64,000 bases of DNA from Aestuariibaculum sediminum (GCF_014596945.1 NZ_JACVXB010000001.1:680314-744313), one strand, 5' to 3'; shown: positions 1 through 9,715, counted from the first letter of the stretch. The notes: a model not told the origin generated them from the sequence alone. Program-made: numbers and translations.

Positions 1-209
1 GCTTAGTTGAAACCGAATTTTCTAAAGTGCGATTTAAAGGCGATGTTAAAGCAGATGCTGTTTATAAAGGTTTTAAAGCCTTACAAGCCGAAGATATCGC
101 CGAAATCATCTATTTTGTAGTATCGAGACCAACTCATGTAAATATTGCTGATTTACTGGTATTCCCTACTGCTCAAGCCAATAGTGTAACGGTAAAAAAA
201 GACGAGTAA
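1..209 (+). CDS. Short-chain dehydrogenase (YdfG-like), C-terminal fragment
   Basis: The reading frame is open from the first base of the window, so this is the 3' end of a gene that starts upstream. The visible part begins LVETEFSKVRFKGD, which matches the conserved PG.VETEFS.VRFKGD segment after the cofactor-binding region of the NADP-dependent YdfG / serine 3-dehydrogenase group of short-chain dehydrogenases. It ends with the typical AEDIAE.I.F..SRP.HVNI tail. The catalytic Ser-Tyr-Lys region lies outside the window, so substrate cannot be judged. The GTG at base 27 is internal and is not a real start. The next gene begins 4 bp downstream, probably in the same transcript. Confidence 0.85.
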   Translation, partial: LVETEFSKVRFKGDVKADAVYKGFKALQAEDIAEIIYFVVSRPTHVNIADLLVFPTAQANSVTVKKDE

Positions 210-213
210 TTAC

Positions 214-1347
214 ATGATTAACAAACGCCTGCTTATAAAGCATTTATTAGCTCACAACGACGAGAACAGCTTCTACGACAAAAAGCGTAAGGTTAATATT
301 AGTTTTAAAGAAGGTAAAGCCAAATTCTTAAAACATGTATGTGCACTATCCAATAGCAACCCTAAAAACAACTCGTATATCCTAATTGGGGTTGAAGACA
401 AGGATAATCGTATTGTTGGTGTCGACTTTTTCGACGATAGCAAAATTCAAAATCTTATCAATGCCTATTTAACCCATCCGCCAATTGTTCAGTATGAAAA
501 TATTTCATTTCCTCATTTACCAGAGGACAAAGTTGTTGGCTTGGTAACCATCCGCCCTACTGGAAAAATTACATCCCTTCGAAAAAACATCTGGAAATAC
601 TATGGTGGTTCGGTATTTTTTAGGGATGGCAGTATGAGCATGCCTAAAGTGTTTGATATTGAAATAAAAGATATCAACTCCAAAATCGTCGAATCTATAG
701 AAAATAATTCTCAGAATAATATTGAGCATACCTTAAACGGAGTTTTCGACTTCATGAATTTGCACAAAGACTATCATCCGCAATACAAAGTATTTAAAGA
801 GTATTTTGTGGTTTGTTGGTCCGGGCAAAAAAAGGTAGTAAAAGACGAAACCTTTTACTCTAGAGTAGACATAAAGCTTATTAACGAACAAGTGCTACTG
901 TTTTTTTCAGCACTAGATGAAGTCGCCATAACTATTGATGACGATCGTTTTAAAATAATAGAATACGTAAACCTAGGGTTTCAAAATCAAAATAAATATT
1001 ATCAGCTGGAAGAAACCATTATTCATTTTGAAGAAAATGCCGCTTATCATATTGAAACCAAATTATTGTTTGAGCCCCCTCAATACGACAAAAAAGTCCT
1101 GCATCATATTTACAACACTAATAATGCCATTTTAGAAAAACTAAAAAAAGGATTATCGTTTACCAATAATGAATTAGCCGATTTAAAAAACCTGCCCATA
1201 ACCTATTTGATATGTTATTTTAATTCGTTTCATGACGCCATAGACAAATTAAATGAAGCAAAACCTTATTTAAAAAGTTATGATGATTATTTATATCAAC
1301 TTTATAAAGAAACCATCAGAATTTTAAGGAAAGTGAAATATAGTTAA
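214..1347 (+). CDS. AlbA_2 (Schlafen-type) domain protein
   Basis: A 377-residue cytoplasmic protein with no signal peptide. Residues about 25-150 resemble the AlbA_2 / divergent AAA-4 domain: a glutamate-lysine segment (SFKEGKAKFLKHVCALSN) is followed by a glycine-valine-glutamate-aspartate strand (ILIGVEDKDNRIVG), then a PTGK.. segment. In this family the fold is thought to bind nucleic acid, but a function is rarely known. Residues 180-377 show no domain I recognise and are rich in charged and aromatic residues. It starts 4 bp after the dehydrogenase, so the two are likely co-transcribed. Annotation pipelines often call such proteins ATP-binding protein; no Walker A motif is visible here. 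Confidence 0.7.
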   Translation: MINKRLLIKHLLAHNDENSFYDKKRKVNISFKEGKAKFLKHVCALSNSNPKNNSYILIGVEDKDNRIVGVDFFDDSKIQNLINAYLTHPPIVQYENISFPHLPEDKVVGLVTIRPTGKITSLRKNIWKYYGGSVFFRDGSMSMPKVFDIEIKDINSKIVESIENNSQNNIEHTLNGVFDFMNLHKDYHPQYKVFKEYFVVCWSGQKKVVKDETFYSRVDIKLINEQVLLFFSALDEVAITIDDDRFKIIEYVNLGFQNQNKYYQLEETIIHFEENAAYHIETKLLFEPPQYDKKVLHHIYNTNNAILEKLKKGLSFTNNELADLKNLPITYLICYFNSFHDAIDKLNEAKPYLKSYDDYLYQLYKETIRILRKVKYS

Positions 1348-1397
1348 GCCAATAATTTTTTAATTTTTAAATAATTCAAAACAATAATAAAATTCAT

Positions 1398-1482
1398 TAT
1401 ATTTGTCTTGCTATTAATCTTTTTAAGATATGACCTTGTTTCTACATGAGCTTGCTCAAACCGAAACAAGGTCTTTTTTTTT
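1398..1482 (+). ncRNA. Possible small RNA or 3' UTR hairpin with terminator
   Basis: TATATTTG at 1398-1405 fits the Bacteroidota -7 box. About 30 nt further, an 11-bp stem (GACCTTGTTTC at 1432-1442 pairing with GAAACAAGGTC at 1463-1473) encloses a smaller GAGC/GCTC hairpin and is followed by nine Ts. The strong terminator is clear. A separate short transcript of about 70 nt is only suggested, because no good -33 TTTG box is visible. It may simply be the terminator of the upstream two-gene transcript. Confidence 0.35.
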
Positions 1483-2671
1483 AAATAAATTCTAATTGAT
1501 TAAAGTTTTTATTTAAAATCTTTTCATCGTTTACTTCCAGCCATTTGTTCAAAACAGTGGCATAAATGGTTCTGAAATCTATTTCAAATTTCAAATCTCC
1601 ATTATCATCTAAATCAGATAAATTTGGATTGTTATTATAAATGCCCTGCTTTTTTAGTTGTCCGCCAATAATAAATACATTATTTGCCGTACCATGGTCG
1701 GTACCTTGTCCGGCGTTTTGAGCAACCCTTCTTCCAAATTCTGAAAACGTTAAAACCAATGTATCGTTAAATGTGTTATTCGATTTTAAATCATTGACAA
1801 AAGCTTCAACGCCATCGGCATAAGTTTTTAATAATCGTTTTTGGGTATTTAACTGCCCCGCATGAGTATCAAATCCTCCTAATGAGGTATAAAATACTTT
1901 TGTCTCGATTCCTGAATTGATAAATTGCGCCGTGGTTTTAAGCTGATTTGCAAACTTGTTATCGGGATAAGAAGCATGATTTGATACCGTTTTAGTCGTT
2001 TCAAAAATATATTTCGCAGAAGATTGCGCTTCTATCATGGTTTTATACAAATACCCCAAATTATGCTCACTTAAATGCGCATCTTTTTCATGATTTACCA
2101 GATTTTTAAAATAAGGATCTCTAGACAGATTAAAAAAAGCTTTAGGATTTTTAGTGGCAATTCCATTTAATCGCTCCCCTTTTAAGGCTAACGACAAATT
2201 ATCGTCTACCTCAATTCCTAAATAAGGTTTGTTGGCATAATTATCAAGATAACGTCCCAACCAACCAGTTTGAGAATACCTATTGGCATCGGTAGCCGTT
2301 TGCCAAATATCCATAGACCTAAAATGGGAACGTACCGGATTTGGATACCCCACATTATTAATTACGGTTAAATCGCCATTATCATACAAACGCTTTAATG
2401 GCAATAAGCTACTATGAAACCCTAACTCATCATTTACTTTTATAATATCCTTTTTAGAAATAGCCAACGTTGGTCGTGCCTTATAATAAAGATCATTTGT
2501 AAAAGGAACAACCGTATTAAGTCCATCGTTTCCTCCCGATAATTGAATTATCACCAATCGCTTATACCCTAATTTACTAGTTGCTACCTGCTCAAATGCT
2601 TTTACAAAACTTGGAACAAAAAATAAACTACTGGCCAGCGATGATTGTTTTAAAAATTTTCTTCTTTCCAT
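1481..2671 (-). CDS. DUF1501 family secreted protein
   Basis: The product starts MERRKFLKQSS, a twin-arginine (Tat) signal followed by a hydrophobic stretch, so export of a folded protein is likely. DUF1501 proteins are related to sulfatases/alkaline phosphatases; conserved pieces seen are IQLSGGNDGLNTVVP near residue 45, a GFDTH segment and FGRR...GTDHGTAN near the C-terminus, where the metal-ligand-like histidines lie. The reading frame extends 15 codons further upstream, but that overlaps the preceding gene and would bury the Tat signal, so base 2671 was chosen. It starts 2 bp after the DUF1800 stop codon; DUF1800-DUF1501 pairs are common in Bacteroidota and Planctomycetes. The biochemical role is unknown. 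Confidence 0.9.
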   Translation of the reverse strand: MERRKFLKQSSLASSLFFVPSFVKAFEQVATSKLGYKRLVIIQLSGGNDGLNTVVPFTNDLYYKARPTLAISKKDIIKVNDELGFHSSLLPLKRLYDNGDLTVINNVGYPNPVRSHFRSMDIWQTATDANRYSQTGWLGRYLDNYANKPYLGIEVDDNLSLALKGERLNGIATKNPKAFFNLSRDPYFKNLVNHEKDAHLSEHNLGYLYKTMIEAQSSAKYIFETTKTVSNHASYPDNKFANQLKTTAQFINSGIETKVFYTSLGGFDTHAGQLNTQKRLLKTYADGVEAFVNDLKSNNTFNDTLVLTFSEFGRRVAQNAGQGTDHGTANNVFIIGGQLKKQGIYNNNPNLSDLDDNGDLKFEIDFRTIYATVLNKWLEVNDEKILNKNFNQLEFI

Positions 2672-2673
2672 AA

Positions 2674-4053
2674 TTAACACATTTGATATTCGGGCAACGA
2701 CATAAGCTGAACGCAATATTCTTGCTTTGAAGTTTTATTTAAAGTACTTAAATACTGTTCGGCGGTTGAACTTAAAGGTGCCATCAATACGTAGTCTTGT
2801 AATTTATTTGAAGGCACTTGCTTAAAACAATTTTCGAAAAAATTCCAGTCCCTTTGAATCTTAAACTGTTTACCCACTCTATTTTTTAACACCTGTTTTT
2901 TAGCAAGCATCATAGATTCAGACTCGTCATTTTCCACTTTAGAAATATAAGCGTCATTTAATAAAATTGAAGGTAATTTTAATCGTAGCGAAATGGTATT
3001 ACTGTCTATCCAGGAACGACTACCTTTCCAGCCCGCTACATTTGGCGGATCTAAAAGGACTTGCCCCAGCTGCCGTTGAAGATAAAGCAACTGTTTTTTA
3101 TTTTCGAAACGAATAGGAACAAGGTGATTTATACCTACCAACAATTCTACCGGTGACTTTATTTTTATTCCAATATTTTCATCGTCGTAAAACCAATCGG
3201 CACAAAACACAAAATGCATTAACGATTTAATGTTGTAGTCTCGGTAAAAAACATCGACCATTTCGTTTATGTGCTTTGCATTTAACCGATCATTTACGAA
3301 GTAAGCATATATCTTTTCACAGATAAACTTAGCGCACTGTCTCTGCTTTAAAATTATATCTATAATATCGGCTCCATCAAAATTTCCTGTTTCACCAAAA
3401 AATACTTTATAAGAATTATCATGCTGAAAGGCTCTAAGTACAAAATCTCCTTCTAAGTTATGGCTATACCCCGTGAATGCCTTGGCACTCTCTTTAATAT
3501 CTTCTTCGGTGTAATGGCCTTCACCTAAAGTGAATAATTCCATAAGTTCTCGTGCAAAATTCTCGTTTGGCTTTTGCTTTTTATTCTGTTTTGTATTCAA
3601 ATACTTTGTCATTGCCGCCTCCTTAGAAATGGCATTTACAAAATCTTTAAAATTTCCGAGTGCAAAAGTTCGTAGCGTATTATTATACTTTTGCGTGTAA
3701 ACCACATTATTATCCTCACAAACAAAAACGTTCGCCCAAAAAAGCGTCATTTTCTCTCGCAAAAGTTCCCATGGTTTCATCATTCTTTGCATCCAAGACA
3801 TATTAAGCTCGATACTTTTTTTACGACTTAATTGCTGAATTTTTTTTCGTTCTACATCGGATAATGGACCACCACTTTTTAAAATCTGATTGAGTTCTGA
3901 AGTATCAATATTTAAAGGACTAATTTTTTCAGAATTTTTAAAAAGAAGATCAACAACTGCCTTGCGTTTCAAGTCTTTTAAAGGTTCTAAATCATTTGGC
4001 AGTATTCCAAATCCGGCACGCCAATATAAATGTTGAATATGCTTTAGCTTCAT
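2674..4053 (-). CDS. DUF1800 family protein
   Basis: A 459-residue protein of the DUF1800 family, opening with the family signature HLYWRAGFG (normally HLL.RAGFG). Further conserved segments are MTLFWANVFV, NENFARELMELFTLGEGHYTEEDI and LLDPPNVAGWKGSRSWID. No obvious signal peptide is seen. The function of DUF1800 is not established. It is nearly always encoded next to a DUF1501 protein, as here, and the two presumably act together at the cell envelope. The gene is first of the two-gene minus-strand transcript. Confidence 0.9.
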   Translation of the reverse strand: MKLKHIQHLYWRAGFGILPNDLEPLKDLKRKAVVDLLFKNSEKISPLNIDTSELNQILKSGGPLSDVERKKIQQLSRKKSIELNMSWMQRMMKPWELLREKMTLFWANVFVCEDNNVVYTQKYNNTLRTFALGNFKDFVNAISKEAAMTKYLNTKQNKKQKPNENFARELMELFTLGEGHYTEEDIKESAKAFTGYSHNLEGDFVLRAFQHDNSYKVFFGETGNFDGADIIDIILKQRQCAKFICEKIYAYFVNDRLNAKHINEMVDVFYRDYNIKSLMHFVFCADWFYDDENIGIKIKSPVELLVGINHLVPIRFENKKQLLYLQRQLGQVLLDPPNVAGWKGSRSWIDSNTISLRLKLPSILLNDAYISKVENDESESMMLAKKQVLKNRVGKQFKIQRDWNFFENCFKQVPSNKLQDYVLMAPLSSTAEQYLSTLNKTSKQEYCVQLMSLPEYQMC

Positions 4054-4134
4054 ATGCCTGGAATTATTTAGTTAAGTATAACCTCTTAGACTCTAATTAA
4101 TTGAAAAAGTTTATATATGACTAACGAAAACTAA

Positions 4135-4833
4135 TCAATAATTATTTTTCAATGTAGAAATAAGATCTTTTTTCCCAAAACAGAAACGAAAACCAAAACC
4201 AATGGTATGAAAACTAGCGTTATCGAAGATCGAATTTAATTCTGCCGCCGTTTGAATATTCATGTGATCATTTCGATATGTATAATTAATATAAACTGCT
4301 AATTGAGAAACTAGCATATAATGAATATATGCATCGTAAGCTCTTATACGCCCTCTATCTGTTTGAAACACTAATTTATTATTGGGATCTATTTTATTTT
4401 TATACCTAGAACGACCTAATACGGCCGCACTTACGCCCAGTTTTAATTTTGTAACAGGCTCAATTTCGTAACCAACGCTCAAATACTGATGTATTGCAGT
4501 GGTTTTTTCATAATTTCCAACGATACTTTTATCTTTTACTTTAAAATAATGTGCGCCTGCAGTTCCTGAAACAAAAAAGCCTTTATAAACAAATACATGA
4601 AGTTTTAAATTAACCCCAAACTTTCCCTTTAAACCTAATCCGGTAAAATTATCGCCAGTTGTAATTGGCAATGCGTACTCGTAAGCAAAATATCCCAGAT
4701 TTTTATTTGATACCTCAACACCTTGATCTTTTGCCTTGTTATTTTGAGCAAAACTCAAACTACAACAAGTAAACAATAACGAAAAACAACAAAGCTTAAT
4801 ACGAAAATTCAAATTCATAATTTTCTTCATCAA
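4135..4833 (-). CDS. Putative outer-membrane beta-barrel protein
   Basis: A 232-residue product with a long signal peptide (hydrophobic core CCFSLLFTCCSLSFA, cleavage expected before QNNKAKD). The mature part alternates polar and hydrophobic residues, is rich in Gly, Tyr and Phe, and ends in FGFRFCFGKKD, all in line with a small outer-membrane beta barrel of 8-10 strands. No family can be named. The 5' end overlaps the 3' end of the upstream lipoprotein gene by 38 bp (23 bp if the ATG at 4818 is used), suggesting translational coupling and a shared job at the envelope. Confidence 0.6.
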   Translation of the reverse strand: MMKKIMNLNFRIKLCCFSLLFTCCSLSFAQNNKAKDQGVEVSNKNLGYFAYEYALPITTGDNFTGLGLKGKFGVNLKLHVFVYKGFFVSGTAGAHYFKVKDKSIVGNYEKTTAIHQYLSVGYEIEPVTKLKLGVSAAVLGRSRYKNKIDPNNKLVFQTDRGRIRAYDAYIHYMLVSQLAVYINYTYRNDHMNIQTAAELNSIFDNASFHTIGFGFRFCFGKKDLISTLKNNY

Positions 4834-5482
4834 TAATAAATGTTTCTACAACTTCCGGGCCGTCGTTAATGACGTATCTAAATTCAACAACGGATCCTAA
4901 AACAGTCCAAAAAAAACTTGAATCATTAGGGTTATTATCATCGAGAAATCGACTTATGTAAACCGCATCAAAACAATTGGAATTCTCAGGATTTATTTGC
5001 CCGTTTTCAAAATATTCATAGCATTTAACGTTAGGAAAATTAAAGGAATAATGTAGTGTTGTTCCTAATGGACTTGTTCTGGTGATTGTGTAGTTTACTT
5101 TTGAATTCTTTTTCAGCTGAACAGCTTCTAAATTAATGGTGTAATTGTCAGGTTTATTATTCTCGAAAGTATTCGATAAATAATAATATTCGGTATAATT
5201 ATCTGCACTTTTTACTTCAACTACATATTCTTCATTTTTAGGCAACAGCGATGTGATTTGAAAACCTCCATCTTGTGCTGATAAATCACTTCCTAAAAAA
5301 TAAGATTGCAAATAATAATCCTCTCTGAAAATATAAGCGGTTACTTTTGCATCTAAAATGGGTGCATTGTTTTCATCAAGCACTTTTCCTTTAATTAACA
5401 CTCTGGCATTAGGCTCAAATTGAGGGATTGAACAACCTCCCCATAAAACAATAGCAAAAACCAAAAAGGCATAATTTTTCAT
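4796..5482 (-). CDS. Lipoprotein with carboxypeptidase-regulatory-like domain
   Basis: A 228-residue product with a lipoprotein signal whose lipid-modified residue would be Cys17 (VLWGGC). Residues about 28-75 (LIKGKVLDENNAPILDAKVTAY) match the start of a carboxypeptidase-regulatory-like / CarboxypepD_reg beta-sandwich, common in Bacteroidota surface proteins. The remainder has no recognised domain. It is upstream of and overlaps the putative beta-barrel gene. Role unknown; it may be a periplasmic or surface partner of the barrel. Confidence 0.65.
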   Translation of the reverse strand: MKNYAFLVFAIVLWGGCSIPQFEPNARVLIKGKVLDENNAPILDAKVTAYIFREDYYLQSYFLGSDLSAQDGGFQITSLLPKNEEYVVEVKSADNYTEYYYLSNTFENNKPDNYTINLEAVQLKKNSKVNYTITRTSPLGTTLHYSFNFPNVKCYEYFENGQINPENSNCFDAVYISRFLDDNNPNDSSFFWTVLGSVVEFRYVINDGPEVVETFIIDEENYEFEFSY

Positions 5483-5547
5483 TTACTTAGTGAGTTTATA
5501 CTAAGATGTTTATTTCACTTTATGGTTGCGTTAAAAAAAGAAAAATA

Positions 5548-7101
5548 TTACAAATGGAATTTTATTCCCTGTGCTAAAGGTAGATTTGCCGTATAATTAA
5601 TAGTATTGGTTTGTCTTCGCATGTATACTTTCCATGCATCGGAACCAGATTCGCGACCGCCTCCAGTTTCCTTTTCTCCACCAAAAGCACCACCAATTTC
5701 GGCTCCAGAAGTTCCGATATTTACATTAGCAATTCCGCAATCGGAACCTGCAACAGATAAAAAATGCTCTGCTTCTCGTAAATTATTAGTCATAATTGCT
5801 GATGATAAACCCTGCACCACATTGTTTTGTATTTGAATAGCATTTTGAACATCGCCTGAATATTTTAGCAAGTACAAAACAGGTGCAAAAGTTTCATGCT
5901 GAACAATTTTATAATCTGGTTTGGCTTCTGCTATTGCTGGTTTTACATAACAACCACTTTCATAACCTTCACCATGTAATACACCGCCCTCTACCACCAA
6001 ATGACCGCCTTCGGCAACCACTTTATTTAAGGCATTTGTATACATGGTTACAGCCTCTTTATCAATTAATGGCCCTACATGATTCGATTCATTAAGCGGA
6101 TTACCAATTCGTAATTGCTTATAAGCTTCAACAAGAGCATTTTTTACTTTATCGTAAATGCTTTCATGTATAATTAATCGGCGGGTACTGGTACAGCGTT
6201 GTCCCGCGGTTCCTACTGCGCCAAATACAGCTCCAATAACTGTCATTTTTATATCAGCATCCGGAGTTACAATAATGGCATTATTTCCCCCAAGCTCTAA
6301 TAAAGATTTACCCAATCTTGCAGCAACATCCTGAGCTACAATTTTACCCATTCTTGTAGAGCCCGTTGCTGAAACTAATGGTATTTGAGAACTTTTTGAA
6401 ATAAACTCCCCGACTTTATAATCGCCATTAACCAAACAAGAAATGCCTTCCGGTAAATTATTGGCTTTAAAAACCTCGGTAGCAATATTTTGACAAGCAA
6501 TACCGCAAAGCGGTGTTTTTTCACTGGGTTTCCAAATAGTAACATCACCACAAACCCATGCCAAAGCAGTATTCCATGACCAAACAGCAACTGGAAAATT
6601 AAAGGCCGAAATAATACCGACAATACCTAAAGGATGGTATTGTTCATACATACGATGCCCCGGACGTTCAGAATGCATGGTTAAACCATGTAACTGACGT
6701 GATAAACCTACAGCAAAATCACAGATATCAATCATTTCCTGAACTTCACCAAGCCCTTCCTGGTATGATTTACCCATTTCGTAGGATACTAACTTACCAA
6801 GCGCTTCTTTTTTATCTCTTAGTTTGTCCCCAAACTGTCTTACAATTTCACCACGTTGTGGTGCAGGCATTAATCGCCAGGTTTTAAATGCCGATGATGC
6901 CGTAATTAGTACCTTTTCAAAATCTTCTAAATTTGTAGCTTTTACTTCTGCAATAAGTTTTCCATCAACGGGAGAATAACTGGATATAAGGTCGCCCGAA
7001 CCGAAAGAATTTGTCCCTGTTGATGTTCCATTATTTATTGGTTTTACCCCTAAAATATCAAGTGCTTTATCAATACCAAAATCTATTGCCCGAGTGTCCA
7101 T
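5548..7101 (-). CDS. amaB: ALDH7-type aldehyde dehydrogenase (probable piperideine-6-carboxylate dehydrogenase)
   Basis: A 517-residue NAD(P)-dependent aldehyde dehydrogenase. The catalytic cysteine is Cys303 in GTAGQRCTSTRR, the general-base glutamate is in LLELGGNNAIIV, and the cofactor-binding SATGSTRMGKIV segment is present. The N-terminal start (KALDILGV), the GLSRQLHGLTMHSERPGHRM segment and the IGGAFGGEKETGGGRESGSDAWK tail are typical of the ALDH7 (antiquitin) group, which oxidises 2-aminoadipate 6-semialdehyde / piperideine-6-carboxylate in lysine breakdown. The substrate is inferred from family only; no other lysine-catabolic gene lies nearby. It appears to be a single-gene transcript. 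Confidence 0.85.
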   Translation of the reverse strand: MDTRAIDFGIDKALDILGVKPINNGTSTGTNSFGSGDLISSYSPVDGKLIAEVKATNLEDFEKVLITASSAFKTWRLMPAPQRGEIVRQFGDKLRDKKEALGKLVSYEMGKSYQEGLGEVQEMIDICDFAVGLSRQLHGLTMHSERPGHRMYEQYHPLGIVGIISAFNFPVAVWSWNTALAWVCGDVTIWKPSEKTPLCGIACQNIATEVFKANNLPEGISCLVNGDYKVGEFISKSSQIPLVSATGSTRMGKIVAQDVAARLGKSLLELGGNNAIIVTPDADIKMTVIGAVFGAVGTAGQRCTSTRRLIIHESIYDKVKNALVEAYKQLRIGNPLNESNHVGPLIDKEAVTMYTNALNKVVAEGGHLVVEGGVLHGEGYESGCYVKPAIAEAKPDYKIVQHETFAPVLYLLKYSGDVQNAIQIQNNVVQGLSSAIMTNNLREAEHFLSVAGSDCGIANVNIGTSGAEIGGAFGGEKETGGGRESGSDAWKVYMRRQTNTINYTANLPLAQGIKFHL

Positions 7102-7186
7102 AATTAAACTATTTACCGTTTTAGCTTTATTTTTTTACGAATATAGCAATAAAATAACGCTTATTAAGATGTTATTTTTCAAATAA

Positions 7187-8503
7187 CTAAATACTTAAAG
7201 TATCTTTCTTTTTAACCAAACTACGAATAACCCAATATCCTAACACACCAGAAATAAGTGAACCAGACAAAATACCCACCTTAGCCGAACTTAAAAGTAC
7301 CGCATCGGTAAATGCTAAATTGGCAATAAACAAAGACATCGTAAATCCTAGACCTCCTAACAGCGCAGCTCCCAAAATTTGTTTAAAATTTACGCCTTTA
7401 GGCAAATGTGCGATTTTAGTCGATACGGCTAACCAAGATGCCACACTAATACCCACAAACTTACCAATTACTAAGGCCAAAGCGATAGGTAAGGCCACAC
7501 CAAAATCTATTTCTGTTCCACTAGAAATGGTTACCCCTGCATTTGCAAAAGCAAAAACAGGCATTATAAAATACACAATCCAAGGATGCAAATCATGTTC
7601 TATTTTTTGTAACGGCGAATTAATATGTACAGAAGCCATGCGTATAGCATAAGCGGCATGCACGTGTTCTTGCTTTAAAATATGGTGCGTTTTTACGTGG
7701 TCACGTTCTTCGGTAAACCGCTGCACAGAAACTTTAATTTTCTCGAAAAACCGGTCTAATGTTGTTGTGCGGGTTGCTGGAATAGTAAATGCTAATAGTA
7801 CACCTGCAATAGTAGGATGAATTCCTGATTTCAAAAATAAAATCCACACCACGACACTAAGCGGGAAAAATATGAATTTTGAAAAATACTTCTTCATCCC
7901 TAAAAACACCATAAATACAAGGATGATTGCAGAATACAGCAAAAGCATCAAATTAATATCGGTAGCATAAAAGACACCTATAACGATTACCGCTGCTAAA
8001 TCATCTACAATAGCAAACGCCGTTAAAAACACCTTTAAACCTAAGGGCACTCTTTTTCCAAGTAGTTTTAAGATCCCTAAAGAAAAAGCAATATCGGTAG
8101 CCATAGGTACGCCCCATCCTTTAGATAAATCTGGGTTTGGTATCGTTAAAAAATAAATTACAATCGGTACTAAAACACCACCAAGCGCTGCTAATACGGG
8201 TAATGACGCTTTATATATTGATGATAACTCACCATCCAATATTTCGCGCTTTATTTCCAGACCAACATGAAAAAAGAAAATAGCCATTAAACCATCGTTA
8301 ATCCACAGATAAAAAGGCTCGGTTAACTCAAAACCTTTCTCTAAAAAGCCTAAAGTAAATTCACTTTTTAATAAATTATGATACAGCGTATTCCACGGGG
8401 AGTTAGCTATAATTAATGCCAAAACCGTTGCAAACAGCAACAAAAAACTTCCAGAATTTGAAGATTTCACAAACCTATTAATAGGCTCTATAATTTTATT
8501 CAT
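7187..8503 (-). CDS. nhaA: Na+/H+ antiporter NhaA
   Basis: A 438-residue inner-membrane protein with about 12 hydrophobic segments. It carries the NhaA hallmarks: GWGVPMATDIAFSLGIL (substrate-site TDIAF) and FLTAFAIVDDLAAVIVIG, whose paired aspartates are the ion-binding Asp163-Asp164 of the E. coli protein. It extrudes Na+ in exchange for protons and helps sodium and alkaline-pH tolerance, which fits a marine lifestyle. A hydrophilic loop around residues 245-285 (ERDHVKTHHILKQEH) is longer than in E. coli and contains several histidines. It is transcribed alone; upstream about 190 bp separate it from a divergent gene. Confidence 0.96.
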   Translation of the reverse strand: MNKIIEPINRFVKSSNSGSFLLLFATVLALIIANSPWNTLYHNLLKSEFTLGFLEKGFELTEPFYLWINDGLMAIFFFHVGLEIKREILDGELSSIYKASLPVLAALGGVLVPIVIYFLTIPNPDLSKGWGVPMATDIAFSLGILKLLGKRVPLGLKVFLTAFAIVDDLAAVIVIGVFYATDINLMLLLYSAIILVFMVFLGMKKYFSKFIFFPLSVVVWILFLKSGIHPTIAGVLLAFTIPATRTTTLDRFFEKIKVSVQRFTEERDHVKTHHILKQEHVHAAYAIRMASVHINSPLQKIEHDLHPWIVYFIMPVFAFANAGVTISSGTEIDFGVALPIALALVIGKFVGISVASWLAVSTKIAHLPKGVNFKQILGAALLGGLGFTMSLFIANLAFTDAVLLSSAKVGILSGSLISGVLGYWVIRSLVKKKDTLSI

Positions 8504-8692
8504 TTTTAAAACTTTGGTGATTTAAACGTCAAATTACAAATAACCCTACAGGCAAAATATGACACTTATCAGCTTTAACCAGATTATTTAGAATAAGTTA
8601 TAACGGTTTTCAGAATCCTGTAAAAACACAAAACTCCAAGAATTGATTTAGTTAAAAACAAGTATCTTTAAACTGTACATAAAACATTTACC

Positions 8693-9715
8693 ATGCATTA
8701 CATTTTCCGCTCATTCTTATTTGTTTTGTTTTTGTTTTCATGCAAAAACGGCACTGAAAAACCTCAGAAACCAAATATTAAAGAAGCTAAATTTGCTATT
8801 ATTATTCATGGCGGCGCAGGGACCATTTTAAAAAAGAATATGTCCCCAGAAAAAGAAAAACTTTATAAAGCTAAACTAGAAGAAGCTATACGTGTCGGAT
8901 ATAACATTTTGAATGAAGGCGGTAGTAGCATTGATGCTGTGCAAAAAACCATTAATACTCTAGAAGATTCACCATTGTTTAACGCCGGAAAAGGTGCCGT
9001 ATTTACTAATGCAGAAACCAATGAGCATGACGCCTCCATAATGGATGGTAAAACGCTAAATGCTGGTGCATCAGCCGGAACAAAAACTGTGAAAAACCCT
9101 ATAAATTTAGCCCGTGCCATAATGGAAAACTCGCCTCATGTTATGCTTTCTGGGGAAGGTGCCGAACAATTTGCTGCGGAACAACAACTCATACTTGTAG
9201 ACCCTTCATATTTCTATACTAAAAAAAGCTTCAAATCTTTAGAAAGAGTAAAACAGAATGAAAACATGGCATACTACGATGCCAATATTAACGATTCAAA
9301 ATTTGGAACAGTAGGCTGTGCTGCCCTCGATAAAAAAGGCAATCTGGCAGCAGGAACATCTACTGGAGGGATGACCAATAAGCGCTGGGGACGCATAGGC
9401 GATTCACCAGTTATAGGATCTGGTACTTATGCCAACAACCAAACTTGTGCTATTTCTTGTACTGGCTGGGGCGAATATTTTATTCGATCGGTAGTTGCCC
9501 ACGATATTTCAGCACTTATGGAATATAAAGGACTCTCCATAACGCAAGCTGCAAAAGAAGTCATTCACAATAAAGTTGGAAAGCTAGGGGGAAATGGCGG
9601 TGTAATTGGGGTTGACAATAAAGGGAATCTGATGATGGAATTCAACACAGCTGGCATGTTTAGAGCAACTATGACAGCTAACGGTGATCTGTACATTGGT
9701 ATGTTTGAAAAATAA
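8693..9715 (+). CDS. Isoaspartyl peptidase / plant-type L-asparaginase, lipoprotein
   Basis: A 340-residue N-terminal-nucleophile hydrolase. The autocleavage site is Gly205-Thr206 (SKFGTVGCAAL), and Thr206 becomes the catalytic nucleophile of the beta chain. The alpha-chain opening IIIHGGAGTI and the substrate-binding GTSTGG and GSGTYANN segments are present. These enzymes cleave beta-aspartyl dipeptides and asparagine. The N-terminus carries a lipoprotein signal with Cys17 (LFLFSC), so the enzyme is probably anchored in the periplasm, unlike cytoplasmic E. coli IaaA. It appears to be monocistronic. Confidence 0.92.
   Translation: MHYIFRSFLFVLFLFSCKNGTEKPQKPNIKEAKFAIIIHGGAGTILKKNMSPEKEKLYKAKLEEAIRVGYNILNEGGSSIDAVQKTINTLEDSPLFNAGKGAVFTNAETNEHDASIMDGKTLNAGASAGTKTVKNPINLARAIMENSPHVMLSGEGAEQFAAEQQLILVDPSYFYTKKSFKSLERVKQNENMAYYDANINDSKFGTVGCAALDKKGNLAAGTSTGGMTNKRWGRIGDSPVIGSGTYANNQTCAISCTGWGEYFIRSVVAHDISALMEYKGLSITQAAKEVIHNKVGKLGGNGGVIGVDNKGNLMMEFNTAGMFRATMTANGDLYIGMFEK

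Noticed and set aside
2672-2716. Longer N-terminus for the DUF1501 protein.
   Set aside because: It would overlap the DUF1800 gene and place 15 residues before a clear twin-arginine signal.
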